Positions 33,234 through 44,789 of a DNA stretch of 64,000 bases are shown in pieces. The stretch lies in the NCBI GenBank assembly GCA_903632075.3, contig CAHIKZ030003516.1, positions 435,001 to 499,000 on the forward strand, given 5' to 3'. Position numbers and translations under genes: made by a program. The DNA is from Acanthosepion pharaonis. Its lineage: Eukaryota; Mollusca; Cephalopoda; Sepiida; Sepiidae. Position 1 is the stretch's first letter. Each line of letters opens with the position of its first letter. The notes under the pieces are model-generated. The model saw nothing but the letters and a program-made list of their open reading frames with translations. It was not told where the DNA came from and ran no database searches.

Positions 33234-33588
33234 TAAACCTAGAGAGTCAGAGAAACCTATCAAGGTTTCACCTAAGCGGATCGTCAGGGAAGGCTGCCCA
33301 AGGTGAAACCTGGGTAGGTTTGTCTGGCTCTCTAGATTTAACTAGGTCTGCTCTACTTACTGTATTGAGCACTTTATTTAGTTATTTTACTTACTCGTAT
33401 CGGGGTTGTTTTCTTTTGGCTTTGGACTTGCATGCTAGACGATTACTTTTGACTAACGTATTATATTCTTGGCTCTTTCTTTTTTTTATACTTTTTTCCC
33501 CTTTGGTATTGGTTTGATTATTTTCAAATCAAGACACCAAAGGTTTTCAAATGAGTATAATTTCTTATACTTATAAGATTATTACTAC

Positions 33589-33634
<46 letters not shown>
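33234..33634 (+). repeat. Repeat F, second copy
   Basis: GTTAAACCTAGAGAGTCAGAG ... GTTTGTCTGGCTCTCTAGATTTAAC hairpin, then TCTGCTCTACTTACTGTATTG and CAAATCAAGACACCAAAGG, ending in (TA)n 33593-33634. Parallels 27440-27847. Confidence 0.8.
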
Positions 33635-33639
<5 letters not shown>

Positions 33640-33995
33640 TTTATTTAAAAATATTGATTCAACTACATAAGAAAGGTCTCATGTTTCAAAACCAGAGGCG
33701 AAAACTTAAAATATAATTATTTGAATTAAATTGAGTTAGGAAACTCTGTTCCATCTTCAAGCTTAAATTTTATGGAACAGAGCTTACTTTAACTCAATTT
33801 AATTCAAATAATTATATTGAAGTTTTCGGCTTTTGTTTTGAAACATAAGACCTCTTATGTCATGAGTTGGAATCATATTTTTAAATAAATAATTATATTT
33901 ATGCTCTACTTTTTGTATCGAAAGCACTATATTTTAAAAATAATAACTAAAATACTAAGGGAACTCTGGATTATTTACCTAACCAGTTCTTTCCT
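33640..33995. repeat. TA-flanked palindromic element
   Basis: Arms 33650-33765 and 33775-33890 are imperfect inverted copies (ATAATTATTTGAATTAAATTG ... CAATTTAATTCAAATAATTAT; GAAACTCTGTTCC / GGAACAGAGCTT). Then TTATGCTCTACTTTTTGTATC, the same trailer as 63262. (TA)n on both sides. Confidence 0.8.
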
Positions 33996-34011
33996 ATTTT
34001 CTATATATTTT

Positions 34012-34096
<85 letters not shown>
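34012..34096. repeat. (CA)n(TA)n microsatellite
   Basis: CA 34012-34028, TA 34029-34096. Confidence 0.97.
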
Positions 34097-34097
<1 letters not shown>

Positions 34098-34099
<2 letters not shown>

Positions 34100-34265
34100 A
34101 TAAATCTGTTTTTTAATAAATTCCGGATACTCGGATTCCATGTATTGATGTTAAAGGATGAGAGAAATTTATTAATTTCTCTCATCTTTTAACATCAATA
34201 CACAGAATGATATCCGTGAGTATGAATGGATTTTATTAAAAATTAGCAGACATAATGTCTGTAAT
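34098..34265. repeat. TA-flanked palindromic element (short)
   Basis: Near-perfect hairpin: GTATTGATGTTAAAGGATGAG ... CTCATCTTTTAACATCAATAC around GAGAAATTTATTAATTTCTC. Outer parts AATAAATTCCGGATACTCGG and CCGTGAGTATGAATGG also pair. Follows the (TA)n at 34029-34096. Confidence 0.85.
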
Positions 34266-34319
34266 TTATTTAATCAGACATGCCTAAAAGAGAATTTTCT
34301 GCCTAAATACACAAATTTT

Positions 34320-34321
<2 letters not shown>

Positions 34322-34391
<70 letters not shown>
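34322..34391. repeat. (TA)n(GA)n microsatellite
   Basis: TA 34322-34356 then AG to about 34390. Confidence 0.97.
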
Positions 34392-34396
<5 letters not shown>

Positions 34397-34599
34397 ATAT
34401 TTAAATAAATTTTGTTTTAAAATAAGCATATTTATATTAGACAACTGAACATCTGCATTACTTTTTCACATATAATTTTGAGGGATGGATGGATGGTAGA
34501 GGAAAATAAATAAATCAAAACTTATTAGATATTATAGGAAAGCAGACAGATATAGGAGTAAGCAAACATTACAGTTAAAGCATCTGGTAAGGGTAAAAG

Positions 34600-34862
34600 G
34601 CATACATGACATACACTGTGTCAGATGTTATTTTAAGTATTAGAGCTTGGAACAGTTTGCCACCATATTTGCTTGAAATAAACATTTGTTCTTATGCACT
34701 CAGAGAGAATATAAAAACAAGGCAAACTTTACAAAGGTTTAGTGAAATTTGTTTAAAAGCAAGTCCACCAAATATATTATTATTATTAATATACAAAAGA
34801 ATGGACATTTTATGGCTGTTAAATTTGTTAATCTTTTTTTTTTCTAGCATGTGTAAATGATG
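34600..34862 (+). pseudogene. LINE C-terminal-like ORF fragment
   Basis: The ORF reads SIRAWNSLPPYLLEI then YALRENIKTRQTLQRF. W-N-S-L-P followed by a short basic tail is the usual end of several LINE ORF2 proteins. No upstream RT in frame. Class not determined. Confidence 0.45.
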
Positions 34863-34964
34863 TTCTGCAAATGTGACATGCATGAAATAGCCAAAATTAT
34901 GCAATATGATTTTTGGCTATTTTATACATCAACAATAGTCATAATTGTGAAATATTATTTACAC

Positions 34965-35078
34965 ACCTGTCTATATTTCTGGGCCAGTGGATAAAAGTTT
35001 ATATCACCTGAAGAAGGCCAGAGTGTACTCTTCAGTCTCAAATAAAATCATTCATGGTCATAAGTTTCATTGTGTCAC
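34965..35078 (+). mobile_element. Composite tRNA-SINE, internally deleted
   Basis: CTGTCTATATTTCTG (left arm start), GGCCAGTGGATAAAAG (A-box part), then directly TATCACCTGAAGAAGGCCAG (right arm). Shows the same module order after two deletions. Confidence 0.7.
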
Positions 35079-35619
35079 ATCAGTATGCAAGGTCTGTCCA
35101 GAAATTAGTCAGTTATTTTGAATATCTTGAGAACTGGATCTGTGGCCTTAATCTAACTTGGCAAGCAATCAGAGAAGACTTTAGTTTGTCTGTAAACATT
35201 CTTCTGTGAAGCTACTCACTTAGCAGTGAGTCGTCACTGAGTGAGAGTGGGAACTGTGTGATTGCCACATTCACAATAACCACAAAGTCCTTTTTTTAGC
35301 AGAATATCACATCACTCAGTTCTGTCAGATGCTACTCCAGTGACTTCTGGCTATTTTGGGGAGATTTTAACCAATGGATGACATTCAGGATTAAGGGTAA
35401 TGTGACAGGCATCTGATAGTGGATCTTCAAAGAGGACTTTGTTGACAGCTTTTAAAAGTGAAAAGAACAGCAGGATAAGACATAGCTAGGGGAATATTTG
35501 GAAAGGGACTACAGTTGTCATTAGAGAAGCTATTTGTTTTTGTTAATTTCCAAAGGCTGTAGATTCTAGACCTTAACTTTATAACCCACACTCTCAAGAC
35601 GGTATCCTGCAAAAAAGTT

Positions 35620-36510
35620 GACCGATACTGACTATTCAGATGACTTAGCTATCACTGCAGACTCCATTACCAATGGCATGGCTTTCGTAAATCATCTAGA
35701 AAATGCTGCTAGCAATGCTGAACTCAATATGTCAATACCTCTAAAACTGAGCTTATAAGCTTCAACCAGCAAGGCGCAATACAAACTGTCTCAGGAGAAT
35801 CAATAAAGTCAGTTGAATCTTTTACACACCAAGGAAGCAAAATAAACCTTAAAGAAAAGGATGTGACAATTCATATAGCTAAAGTTGGCCCAGCCTTGAA
35901 TAAAAGAGATGTAATCTGGAAATCTGATCTTCCAGACAACCTCAAGCAGAGATTCTTTCAAGCCACTATAGAGGCAGTGTTAATGTATGGAGCCACTGTA
36001 GAGGCGGTGTTAATGTATGGAGCCACTGTAGAGGCGGTGTTAATGTATGGAGCCACTGTCGAGGCGGTGTTAATGTATGGAGCCACTGTAGAGGCAGTGT
36101 TAATGTATGGAGCCACTGTAGAGGTGGTGTTAATGTATGGAGCCACTGTCGAGGCGGTGCTAATGTATGGAGCCACTGTCGAGGCGGTGTTAATGTATGG
36201 AGCCACTGTAGAGGCGGTGTTAATGTATGGAGCCACTACTTGGACATTAACTAAAACCCTAGAGTCTAAGCATGATGGAACCTACACTCGGATGCTGAGA
36301 GCTATACTTAACATCTCTTGGAGACAACATCCAAGTAAATCACAGCTCTATGGACCCATTCCTGATATTCCTACAATCTTATGTGAATGCAGACTGCGCT
36401 TTGCAGGACACTGCTAGCAAGCAAAACAAGAACCTGCAAGTAATCTACTGCTCTGGACAACTAGCTATGCCTCAAGAGGAATTGGTTGTCCAGGAACCAT
36501 TTACATTAAC
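35620..36510 (+). pseudogene. LINE reverse-transcriptase C-terminal remnant
   Basis: Codons around 35640 give DDLAITADSITNGMAF (the DD of the YADD box region). 35863-36417 is open: VGPALNKRDVIWKSDLPDN, then a nine-fold 10-residue repeat, then TWTLTKTLESKHDGTYTRML, NISWRQHPSKSQLYG and ECRLRFAGHC. This is the RT-connection region of a LINE; an in-frame stop and frame changes occur before 35863. It is not LINE-A or LINE-B. Confidence 0.85.
35971..36240 (+). repeat. Nine exact-length 30-bp repeats inside RT frame
   Basis: Nine contiguous 30-bp units of the type GAGGCGGTGTTAATGTATGG AGCCACTGTA, differing by single substitutions, encode (E)AVLMYGATV nine times (one unit EVV). The ancestral LINE has this segment once (EAVLMYGATTWTLT), so the rest is local amplification that kept the frame. 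Confidence 0.97.
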
Positions 36511-36669
36511 TATGTCATGACACAGAATGCTAACCTAATGACATTCCAACTTTGATGCAGGGCTGTGATGGTTGGAGTAGTAGACTTATGAATGTCCAAG
36601 CTTGCTGGAGAGACCTCATATTTTATCAGTAGGTTTTTGCATGCTATAAGCTCTCTCTCTCTCTCTCAT

Positions 36670-36672
<3 letters not shown>

Positions 36673-36731
<59 letters not shown>
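36673..36731. repeat. (CT)n(TA)n microsatellite
   Basis: CTCTCTCT tract, then TA 36673-36731. Confidence 0.97.
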
Positions 36732-36733
<2 letters not shown>

Positions 36734-36779
36734 TCAGGTCATATTATTTCTTATTTTATCTATTTTCCCCTATTAAATT

Positions 36780-36995
36780 AGGAAAGCTCATCAAAACAAT
36801 TACCATGAAAATATTCATAAAAAAGACACAGGAAAGCTATGTTATAGTGGTGGGAAAGTGACTGACACCAAGATGCAAGGTTAGGACTGTTAACATTGCA
36901 GATTCTTCTTTGGATTTTAAAAGCACCAGACAAGATGTAGCAGTAATATACAATGCAGGGATGAATGGTAGACTTATAAATGTGTAAGAGATTCT
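36780..36995 (-). mobile_element. LINE-A fragment
   Basis: The minus strand encodes HIYKSTIHPCIVYYCYILSG, then KIQRRICNVNSPNLASW and YEYFHGNCFDELS, the region just upstream of the conserved LINE-A tail. Truncated at the (TA)n side. Confidence 0.8.
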
Positions 36996-37549
36996 TAATT
37001 ATCATCTATCCGCCCCCAAAAATGTGGCAGGTGAAGGGCAAGTTTTCTAACAGGAAAGGCCTTAATCATTACACTTATATTAAAGAATGATCAGTGAAAA
37101 AAAATGCTGGAACAAGACTAACAAAAGTTCAATTGGTATGTATGAGTCATCGTCATCATCATTGACTGTAAGTAAACCAAGTTCTTATCCATTTTATCTA
37201 TTTTCTGTTGAGAGCAACCCACAGTTGATGCCCAAGGAAATTAAAATGAGGTCATTTCTGTGTTAATCTAAGCAACATTAAATATACTCTTTTTTTTTTC
37301 CTCAGCTCATTCGAGCCATGAACATATGTTTTCCTTTCCCACCTCAAAAATGTGTACAACACAGAAAAAGGTCAAAGCCTGTATTCAACCCTCCCCATTG
37401 GTGAATAAATAAACTTAGTGTCTAATCAGTGTCCTTATTGCTTGATCTATTAAAAGATTAATAGCTCTGTAGAGAGAGAGCATAAGACTGGAGAACTTAA
37501 GGACAGCAACTCAATTTGCACATGCTGTCATGGAAACTTACATCTTCAT

Positions 37550-38640
37550 GTGCTGTTTCATCTCAGGATGTATGTGATTATGGCTCTCCACAATTTCCTG
37601 TCTTTTGTTTTGCTTAATAAATTTTGTCTTTTTTTTTTTTTATTTCTCCCTGTTCCACAATCCATTTACTCAAGCTCAATAAGTATGTTATACATTGTTT
37701 TCCTCTGTCCCTCTTGCCTTCAATCTGCCCTGGGAGTATCAGATTTTTCGACATTCTTTCCTTGTTATGTAACCTAGAAATTTTAGCTGTCTCTTCCTGA
37801 TATTAAGTATAAGTTCCCTTTTTGTTTCCTTTTGCTCTAGAATTTTATTATTACTCACATATTTGGTCCATGGTATCCTCATCATCCTTCTGTAGAACCA
37901 CATTTCTGACGCTTCAAGTCTCTTCTTCATTTTTGAGGAGATTGTCCAGTGTTCACTGCCACATAAGAGGACAGATACTACATAACAGTTCATTACTCTT
38001 TTCTTTGTTTCTATCAAATTTTTCCTGTTTCTTAGTACTCTGCTTAGCTTTTGGAAGGCATCTTTGGTTATCACAATACACTTTCGGATTTAAGTATTGT
38101 ATTTTTCATTCTCTGTTAAAACATTTCTCAGATATTTAAATTTTTTTTACTTGTTTGATTTTGGTATCTCCAATTTGTAATTTGCATTTTGGGCTCATCC
38201 TTTTGCTAATTCTGTCTTTTTGCAGTTGATGTTTAATCCTTTCCTGTCACTTTCCTTCTGATATAGTTTTTATAGTTTTCTTTCTTTGTCTGCCATCAAC
38301 ACTGTGTCATCTGCATATCTTAAAATTGTGGCCACCAATAATAAATCCTGGTAGGACTTCTAGTAGGTTGAATAAGTTCAGTGAGAAGACACATTCTTGT
38401 CTTACACTCCTTTCTATTTTTGTATATCTGCTGAACTCGTTTTCTATCCATATACTGGCGGTTTGCCTGCCAGTACAGGTTCTTGATTATTCTAATATCC
38501 TTCCCAAATATGTCAAGGTTGCAGATCAACAGGGGTACTTTATCGAATACCTCTGCATAATCTACAAAACACAGGTGAACATCCTTCTGCATTTGTATTG
38601 CTCTTTCTGATAACATTCTGAGCATAAATATCACGTTCCT
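37550..38640 (-). pseudogene. LINE-B reverse transcriptase and C-terminus
   Basis: In minus orientation: 38320-38634 MLRMLSERAIQMQKDVHLCF with DYAEVFDKV and NLYWQ (RT fingers/palm); RYADDTVLMAD at about 38285-38320 (catalytic YADD, codons 38306-38317); then FQKLSRVLRNRKN and NCYVVSVLLCGSEHWTISSK in 37739-38074, MWFYRRMMRIPWT and RQLKFLGYI. The 3' UTR runs to about 37555. A deletion after the first RT block and several shifts make it inactive. Confidence 0.9.
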
Positions 38641-38942
38641 CGTTATAATGATCTGATTTCTGCATGTTTGTATTTGTTACTATAACACAGCAAAAGCAGC
38701 ACATTGTAGTGCAATTTTTGCTTGCACAATACCTTTAAAATGCAATAAAGTTGAGAATAATACAAATCTCCAGTCCAATCAGGGTAAATCTTAAGTAAAA
38801 ATTAAACAAAAGAAAAAAATATCTGTCAAAATGAAATAATCCTTAGTCTATTAACTGCTAATTACAGAGTTGTTTCGCTTGACCGATCTGCACTGTCAGA
38901 TACTGAGGCAGACCAATGACAATCCAATAATAATAGTCTTAA

Positions 38943-39088
38943 CCCTAGGATGACCAGCTCCTTTGACATCTTTATTTACATTACGCCGTGAAGCAGCCAT
39001 CTTTAATATATTCAATATTCAAGTCAGGAATAACAAGTCTAAAAAGAAATTCACAAATATTAGTATACCTCATACTGAAAGAAAGTGG

Positions 39089-39144
<56 letters not shown>

Positions 39145-39458
39145 TATGTGTATGTGTGTATAGATAGATAAATAAATAGATAGATAGGGACATAAATACA
39201 AGTATTATTGCTTGTGAGAAATTTTCAATGCATTTACCCTATAGCCTAGGTGTCAAAAAACAACACCTCGGCCATTCAAGGTAAAACCTCAAATATCAGC
39301 TATTCCACTAAATATTTTTAAAAATTAAGTCTGTTAAGCATCTTTGCTAAAATTCAATAATTGTCCATAAGCCTCAGCATCAAACCAAAACTAGTCATTC
39401 CATAGCAATTTGTTCAAAATTTGAAGGTGTTGAAAACGACTCCTCGGCCATCCTAGTG
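38943..39458. mobile_element. piggyBac-type MITE (516 bp)
   Basis: Inverted ends CCCTAGGATGACC / GGCCATCCTAGTG flanked by TTAA on both sides (38939-38942, 39459-39462), the piggyBac target. It contains (TA)n 39090-39141 and two CTCGGCCATNC motifs at the right. No transposase. Confidence 0.85.
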
Positions 39459-39954
39459 TTAATCATAATTATGGAAGAATATGATATATAAATGTTTATA
39501 TACCAGAAAAATGTTAGGAAAATTAATGACAAAGCAGACAAGATTTTTTGTTTCATTTTGTCCTTTAGGACTTCACCAGACTAATGTGATGTTTACAGTA
39601 ATCTAACTACATAGACGCAAGAAGGAGAGTGGATACTAAAATTTTAATCTTTCTTAAATATATGTTTGGGTATATAGCCTAGCAAATTTCATTTTGTTTG
39701 TTTTTATTACTTTTGTTATCAAGTACTCCATATTGTGATAATAAAAAATCTACCAAGAAAGGTGAAATGTCTTAAGAACCTAGATGCAAATTCACTAAGA
39801 CAAAAGTGTATAGAAAGTGCTTTAATCACTAGATCATTCACAATAAATCATAATAATTCTTTCTCTTACTCATGATCAGGATTTGCCATTATTAAAATTT
39901 GTAAACAACTGGTACCAGTAAAAATCAGGGTGGATGACTTTATTTTTCAAGATT

Positions 39955-40149
39955 TTAGTACAGTGATACTATAACCCTTTTTGTTTTCTTCCATTTTAGC
40001 ATTTCTTTAAGCTGATTCTTCTGATTCCCCCATCGTCTCACTATCTTTTCTGAAACTCCAAATTCTCTTTCTGTACATCTGTTTCCATGTTTTTCTGCAT
40101 AATCCACCACTTCCAACTTAAAACCTACTTTGTAACTCTTTTCTGTTAC
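39955..40149 (-). pseudogene. pogo/CENP-B-type HTH domain fragment
   Basis: The minus-strand frame reads VTEKSYKVGFKLEVVDYAEK then HGNRCTEREFGVSEKIVRRW and KNQLKEMLKWKK before a stop. This is the N-terminal helix-turn-helix of pogo/Tigger-like transposases (F-K-L-x-V-V-x-Y-A-E-x-x-G-N-R). No CENP-B or DDE part follows. Flanked by ~75-bp direct repeats starting CTCATGATCAGG (39871, 40150). Confidence 0.8.
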
Positions 40150-40718
40150 TCATGATCAGGGTTTGCAATTATTCAACCGTTATTAGTAAAAATTGGGATG
40201 AACAGAGTTTTTGTATACCGATAAACAACTACTCCACACTGAAAAGCAAAATTGTGATTGGTTGTAATTGTATGGTATTTACTTACCAAGTGCAGGGCTG
40301 CTCTGTTTAGATGAAAATTTGAATACCAGTAATTGCTTTGGTTCTAAAATCATTTGAAATCTCATTATAAACTAGATAATAAATTATAAATATGAGCAGT
40401 GCAAATCGAGCGTTTTATTCAATGTGTGATGAGGCAATGTTGGAAGAGTCAATTGTGTAAAATCAAAATGCTGGGAAAAATTCATTTTCTCCCTTGCTTT
40501 CGCTAATGCTTGAGCCCAGAGTACTCACGTGGACTAATGATGTCCCACAGTCTACTTTCGATTCTCTATGATATTGAATGGCTAGGTCACAACTCTGATT
40601 TTTATTGAAATTTTGGTGAAAAAAATGTGACCTATGCTTGAGTATAAATGGCAAATTGTGTTTGTGTTAATGTTCTTGAATGAAAGAAATGGCCAGAAAA
40701 TGCATTTTCTTCAAAATA

Positions 40719-40733
40719 TATATATATTTCTTT

Positions 40734-40767
<34 letters not shown>
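40719..40767. repeat. Short (TA)n pair
   Basis: Two TA runs separated by TTTCTTTTTGAA, the separator itself repeated after the second run. Confidence 0.9.
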
Positions 40768-40768
<1 letters not shown>

Positions 40769-40867
40769 TCTTTTTGAATTTGTAGGTCTGATGAATTGGA
40801 TCATGATTACGATTCCAATGTAATAAATTAGAACCATGAAATTTGTTTGAGCCTTTTATACTCGTTC

Positions 40868-41015
40868 TGTCAAGTGACGATAGCTCAGTGGTAGAAGCTC
40901 TGACTGACACCAAGTCGGTTGGGTTTCAAACCGACCTTGAGGCATTCAGTTGTCTAGACACACTGAGGAGCTGTGAGACAGTAAAACAGTATTGTCTGCG
41001 AATGACACAAAAATT
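40868..41015 (+). mobile_element. tRNA-derived SINE
   Basis: GACGATAGCTCAGTGGTAGAA (A box TAGCTCAGTGGTAG) and GGTTGGGTTTCAAACCGACC (B box) at tRNA-like spacing, then a non-tRNA body GTCTAGACACACTGAGGAGC and an AT-rich end. No complementary acceptor stem, so not a tRNA gene. Confidence 0.7.
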
Positions 41016-41189
41016 ATAGTTACTTTTAGTCATGTATTTAAATTTTCTTCTCTTCTTCAGACATTTTTATAAATCTATAGTTAAAAAAAATGTTTTTCTC
41101 ATATTTATATCTTTATAAAATGGGAAATAATAAATATTGTTGTTGGTTCACATAATTTTTATAAACTCATAAATATAAAATTATTCTTG

Positions 41190-41400
41190 TTTGGTTTGGT
41201 TTGTTTTACAGTCTATCAACCTCAATGGGTTATTTAATGCCAACAAGATTTATATTGCTGGTAATATTTTTTTTTCCAAAATGTATTGCTTTATTTTATT
41301 TTTTTTTTTTTCAAAAAATGTATTGATAGTAATTTTTTTTTTTTTTAAATGTATTGCTAGTAATTTTTTTTTTTTTTTTTTTTAAATGTATTGCTGGTAA
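41190..41400 (+). repeat. Minisatellite repeat, second copy
   Basis: TCTATCAACCTCAATGGGTTA, TTTAATGCCAAC and several T-tract-separated ATGTATTGCTGGTAAT units; partner of 14400-15130. It continues after the LTR at 41679. Confidence 0.75.
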
Positions 41401-41405
41401 TAATG

Positions 41406-41678
41406 TGTTATAGTGGAACACACCTATTCTATAGTTAATAGACTCTTCCTCCTATAATTAGGAGTAGTAAGAAGAGTAACGAGGAATTGCTCAGTGGGTT
41501 TGGTCAGTCAGTCAATGCCAGACGACCGTTAGTCAGATACTAAAGTATCAGCGACCACAACTAGATTTACTCTGCGTCATACCTATTATATCAAGTTACT
41601 AATGTTTTGTACGTCAAACCTATTTTAGGACCGACTTAGTATAAATACAAGCCTCCACTGTGAAACCACTCCACAACA
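41406..41678 (+). mobile_element. Solo LTR, family 2 (273 bp)
   Basis: TGTTATAGTGGAACACACC ... CCACTCCACAACA, perfect 5-bp duplication TAATG (41401-41405, 41679-41683). Contains AGTATAAATACAAGCCTCC (TATA box) about 40 bp before the 3' end. Removing it rejoins a TTGCTGGTAATAATGTATCACTGG-like minisatellite run. Confidence 0.92.
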
Positions 41679-41754
41679 TAATGTATCACTGGTAATAATT
41701 TTTAACAAAGTATTTCTGATATTAAAACCTATTTTTACACTTTCATGGTATTTT

Positions 41755-41885
41755 GACCCCAGTTTGGGGGTTAACTATTTAACCATAGCTGGGAAACACT
41801 AGCAATTAGGAGGTGGTTCCAGGTTCCTCAAAACCTCTTGATCAGAGGCCTTACTGCTGGATATAGTTTATCGTCTTACCCAGGA
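41755..41885 (+). repeat. Repeat D, second copy
   Basis: GTTTGGGGGTTAACTATTTAA, CATAGCTGGGAAAC, TCAAAACCTCTTGATCAGAG and CTGCTGGATATAGTTTATCG match 15130-15310. Confidence 0.75.
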
Positions 41886-42475
41886 TGCAATTATTCTTGT
41901 AAATATTCCCATAAAATAAACCCAAAAATAGCAGAGGGTGTGTACAGTAATAGTGGTGTCAAGGGAAAAAAAAATGTCCTTTTGACACACCATTTTTTTT
42001 TCTGTGGGTATGGTAAACTTTGCTTAGACTTGAATATGTCAGGAATCTTTCTACATTTATAATGGTTTTATTATTCACAATTGCTTTCCTGTTCTAGAGT
42101 CCCAGTGATGTTTTCAGATCCAAAATTGTGACAAATGTATTTACACTATTTTTTTTGTTTCTTTTTTCACTTTTTAGCATTCATTTTATTTTTATCATTT
42201 ATTTTCTGTTTCAAAACAATCCTTCAACACTAAGCAGTATTCTCAATTCTCATTTAGGAATCACTGTTGTAAGCCATTTAAAAAGAAAAAAAAAACTTTC
42301 CTATTTAAATCATGAGTCCAGTGTTTCCCAAACTTTTTTTCTCTGGGCCACATTTTCAGATTGAAAATTTGATGGCACCTCACCAAGTTTTATGCGATAA
42401 AAAGTACATTTCAAAATAAAAAAATCAGAGAGAGGGTTAAAGGGAGATAACCACAGATTCAAAGTCAGGACATTA

Positions 42476-42496
42476 TCTTACTTATTATAAAACGCA

Positions 42497-42549
<53 letters not shown>

Positions 42550-44739
42550 TGTAACGTTTATATATTGGATCGAATTTCCTACATTTTTTTAGCCGATTTC
42601 AACAAAACTTTACAGGACTACATAAAATTACCTTGTGATGGTTCTAACGGTGCCGAAAATGGGAAAAACAAAATTGTTTTTTAACAAAAACAATTTGAAA
42701 ACACAATTATGACAAATCATTGAGAATGAAAGGGGACAACTCACCCACGAAAATGTAAACAAAAGAGCATAGCATGATGAAAAAAAAGCCAAACTTGACG
42801 AAAAACAAAATTTTATCGCCCTAATGTTCATATTATTATTAAAGAGGAAAGATCAAAGTATTTTGGGGTATTTTTTTTTTACATTTTTAATCGTTCCTAG
42901 CACATCTGAAATTTTCGTTAAATATATTGTTTTATTTTGGTCAAAAAAAAAGGACAGATTTTCAATCTTTTTTTTCGATTAAAATCTGACTTTGATATTC
43001 TTTTAAAATCAATTATCATTTTTTCAAAACTGATTTTAATAAAAAACAGAAATTATACTGTTTATTTAAAATATCTTGAACCAAGCTTAACTTAGCTTCT
43101 GTGCGAAAAATGTAATTTGAAAATAAAACAAAGCAGGTCATAACCTTTTTTCGTTTGGACGAAAAGGCACATTCATGACGTTTAGATAATTTACAGGAGG
43201 ATAATTCTTTCTACGGATGGAAGGAAGTGAAATTATTTAAGTGAACAAATTATTTACCTCGTTACTTTTAAGGAAAACTTTCAGCGCTCTAATTTTAATT
43301 TTTTTTTTTTTTTTTGTACTTACCTTTCATTTTTACGTTTACGATGCTTTATGGAAAATATAAAGAAATTAAAAATAAGACTGTTAATAGTGAGATTAAA
43401 TTTCATAAGAACAAAAGGTATCTAATTAATTTAGGTACCTTTCTTATGAAATTTTATCAAAAGTGTACATAAAATACTATAATTTTATGTACATTTATTA
43501 CATTTTACTGTGTTATTTGTATTTCCATTCATTTTATTATTAATTTTGTTTGATATTTCATTTATGGAAAAATGTCATAACTGAGATTAATATAAAAATA
43601 AGATCATATAAATTAAAGTTTAGCAGTAGTTAAATTTCATAAGATGATAGTGTTACTTGTAGGTACCCTTCTCAGTTGAAATTGAAAACTCAAATTAACT
43701 TCTCCATATGTGTTTCCATAAAAGTAAAGGGCTTAACAGCGGAGAACAATGCTGAACTCAAATAATGCAACTAAATTGTATTCTGGTTGGTCTTCTGTAC
43801 TTGATAATTACTGTCCGACTATAAACACAAAAATTACATTTCTTAATTACCATGGCTAATCTGATTGGTCCAAATTATACAATTTTCAAAGCGCTAGACA
43901 ATGACAATCTCACACGGACATTTTGAAAGGTTGATGTTGCTTTTAACTAATGTTAAAATATTTTTAAAAATTCAATTTAAACATTTTTTAAAAATCTTTT
44001 TAAAATTAAAGAAATAAGAAATAATTGTATTAAAATTCAATTTTCATTGAAAAATTTTTTGCTTTCAGAAAATATTGTCCATATTCATAAAACAAATTAA
44101 AACAAATAAAAGCATTTGAAACTAAATAATATATTTGTCTTATTGAGTTTTGCATGTTACAATTCACAGCTGATTTTCAGGTACGTTGACCAAAAAAAAA
44201 AAAAAAAAACATGATTTGCATTCTTCAAAGCTTTGTGCTTTTAACTATTGTAATCACTAAAACCGATGGTCTCAATTTCTAGAGTTTTTTCATAAAATTA
44301 GTTATGGGGGGTGTTAATAAATATAAAAAAAAAAATTTCTGCCATGACTTTAATAAAAAAACACATATTTATAATAATTTCGATCATCTGTGAATAGTTT
44401 CTGAAAGTTTCATTAACATCTGACAATTATTTTTATTTTTGCAAGATTTTCCAAATTAATGTGTAAATACAAAAAACGTGCTAAAAATTATCTATATTAT
44501 TTACTACCCCTTGTTGCGACAAAAAGAGAAACAAGGTTTTTTAAATCAAAATTTAGAATATTCTAAAAGATGGAAAAAATTTTAAAATAATTAAAAAAAA
44601 ATTTAGTCTATCCTCTTCATAAAAACATAAGCATTTTGACAATAAAATTTTGTTTTCATAAACTTTGGCATCTTTTTCATCAGACTATGCTCTATGTTTT
44701 AGCGATTCTGTGGAGTGACTTAGGTTAAAAAACCCAGGT

Positions 44740-44789
<50 letters not shown>

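Noticed and set aside
40876..40945. Possible tRNA gene
   Set aside because: A and B boxes are good but no acceptor or anticodon stem forms a cloverleaf; it continues into a SINE body.
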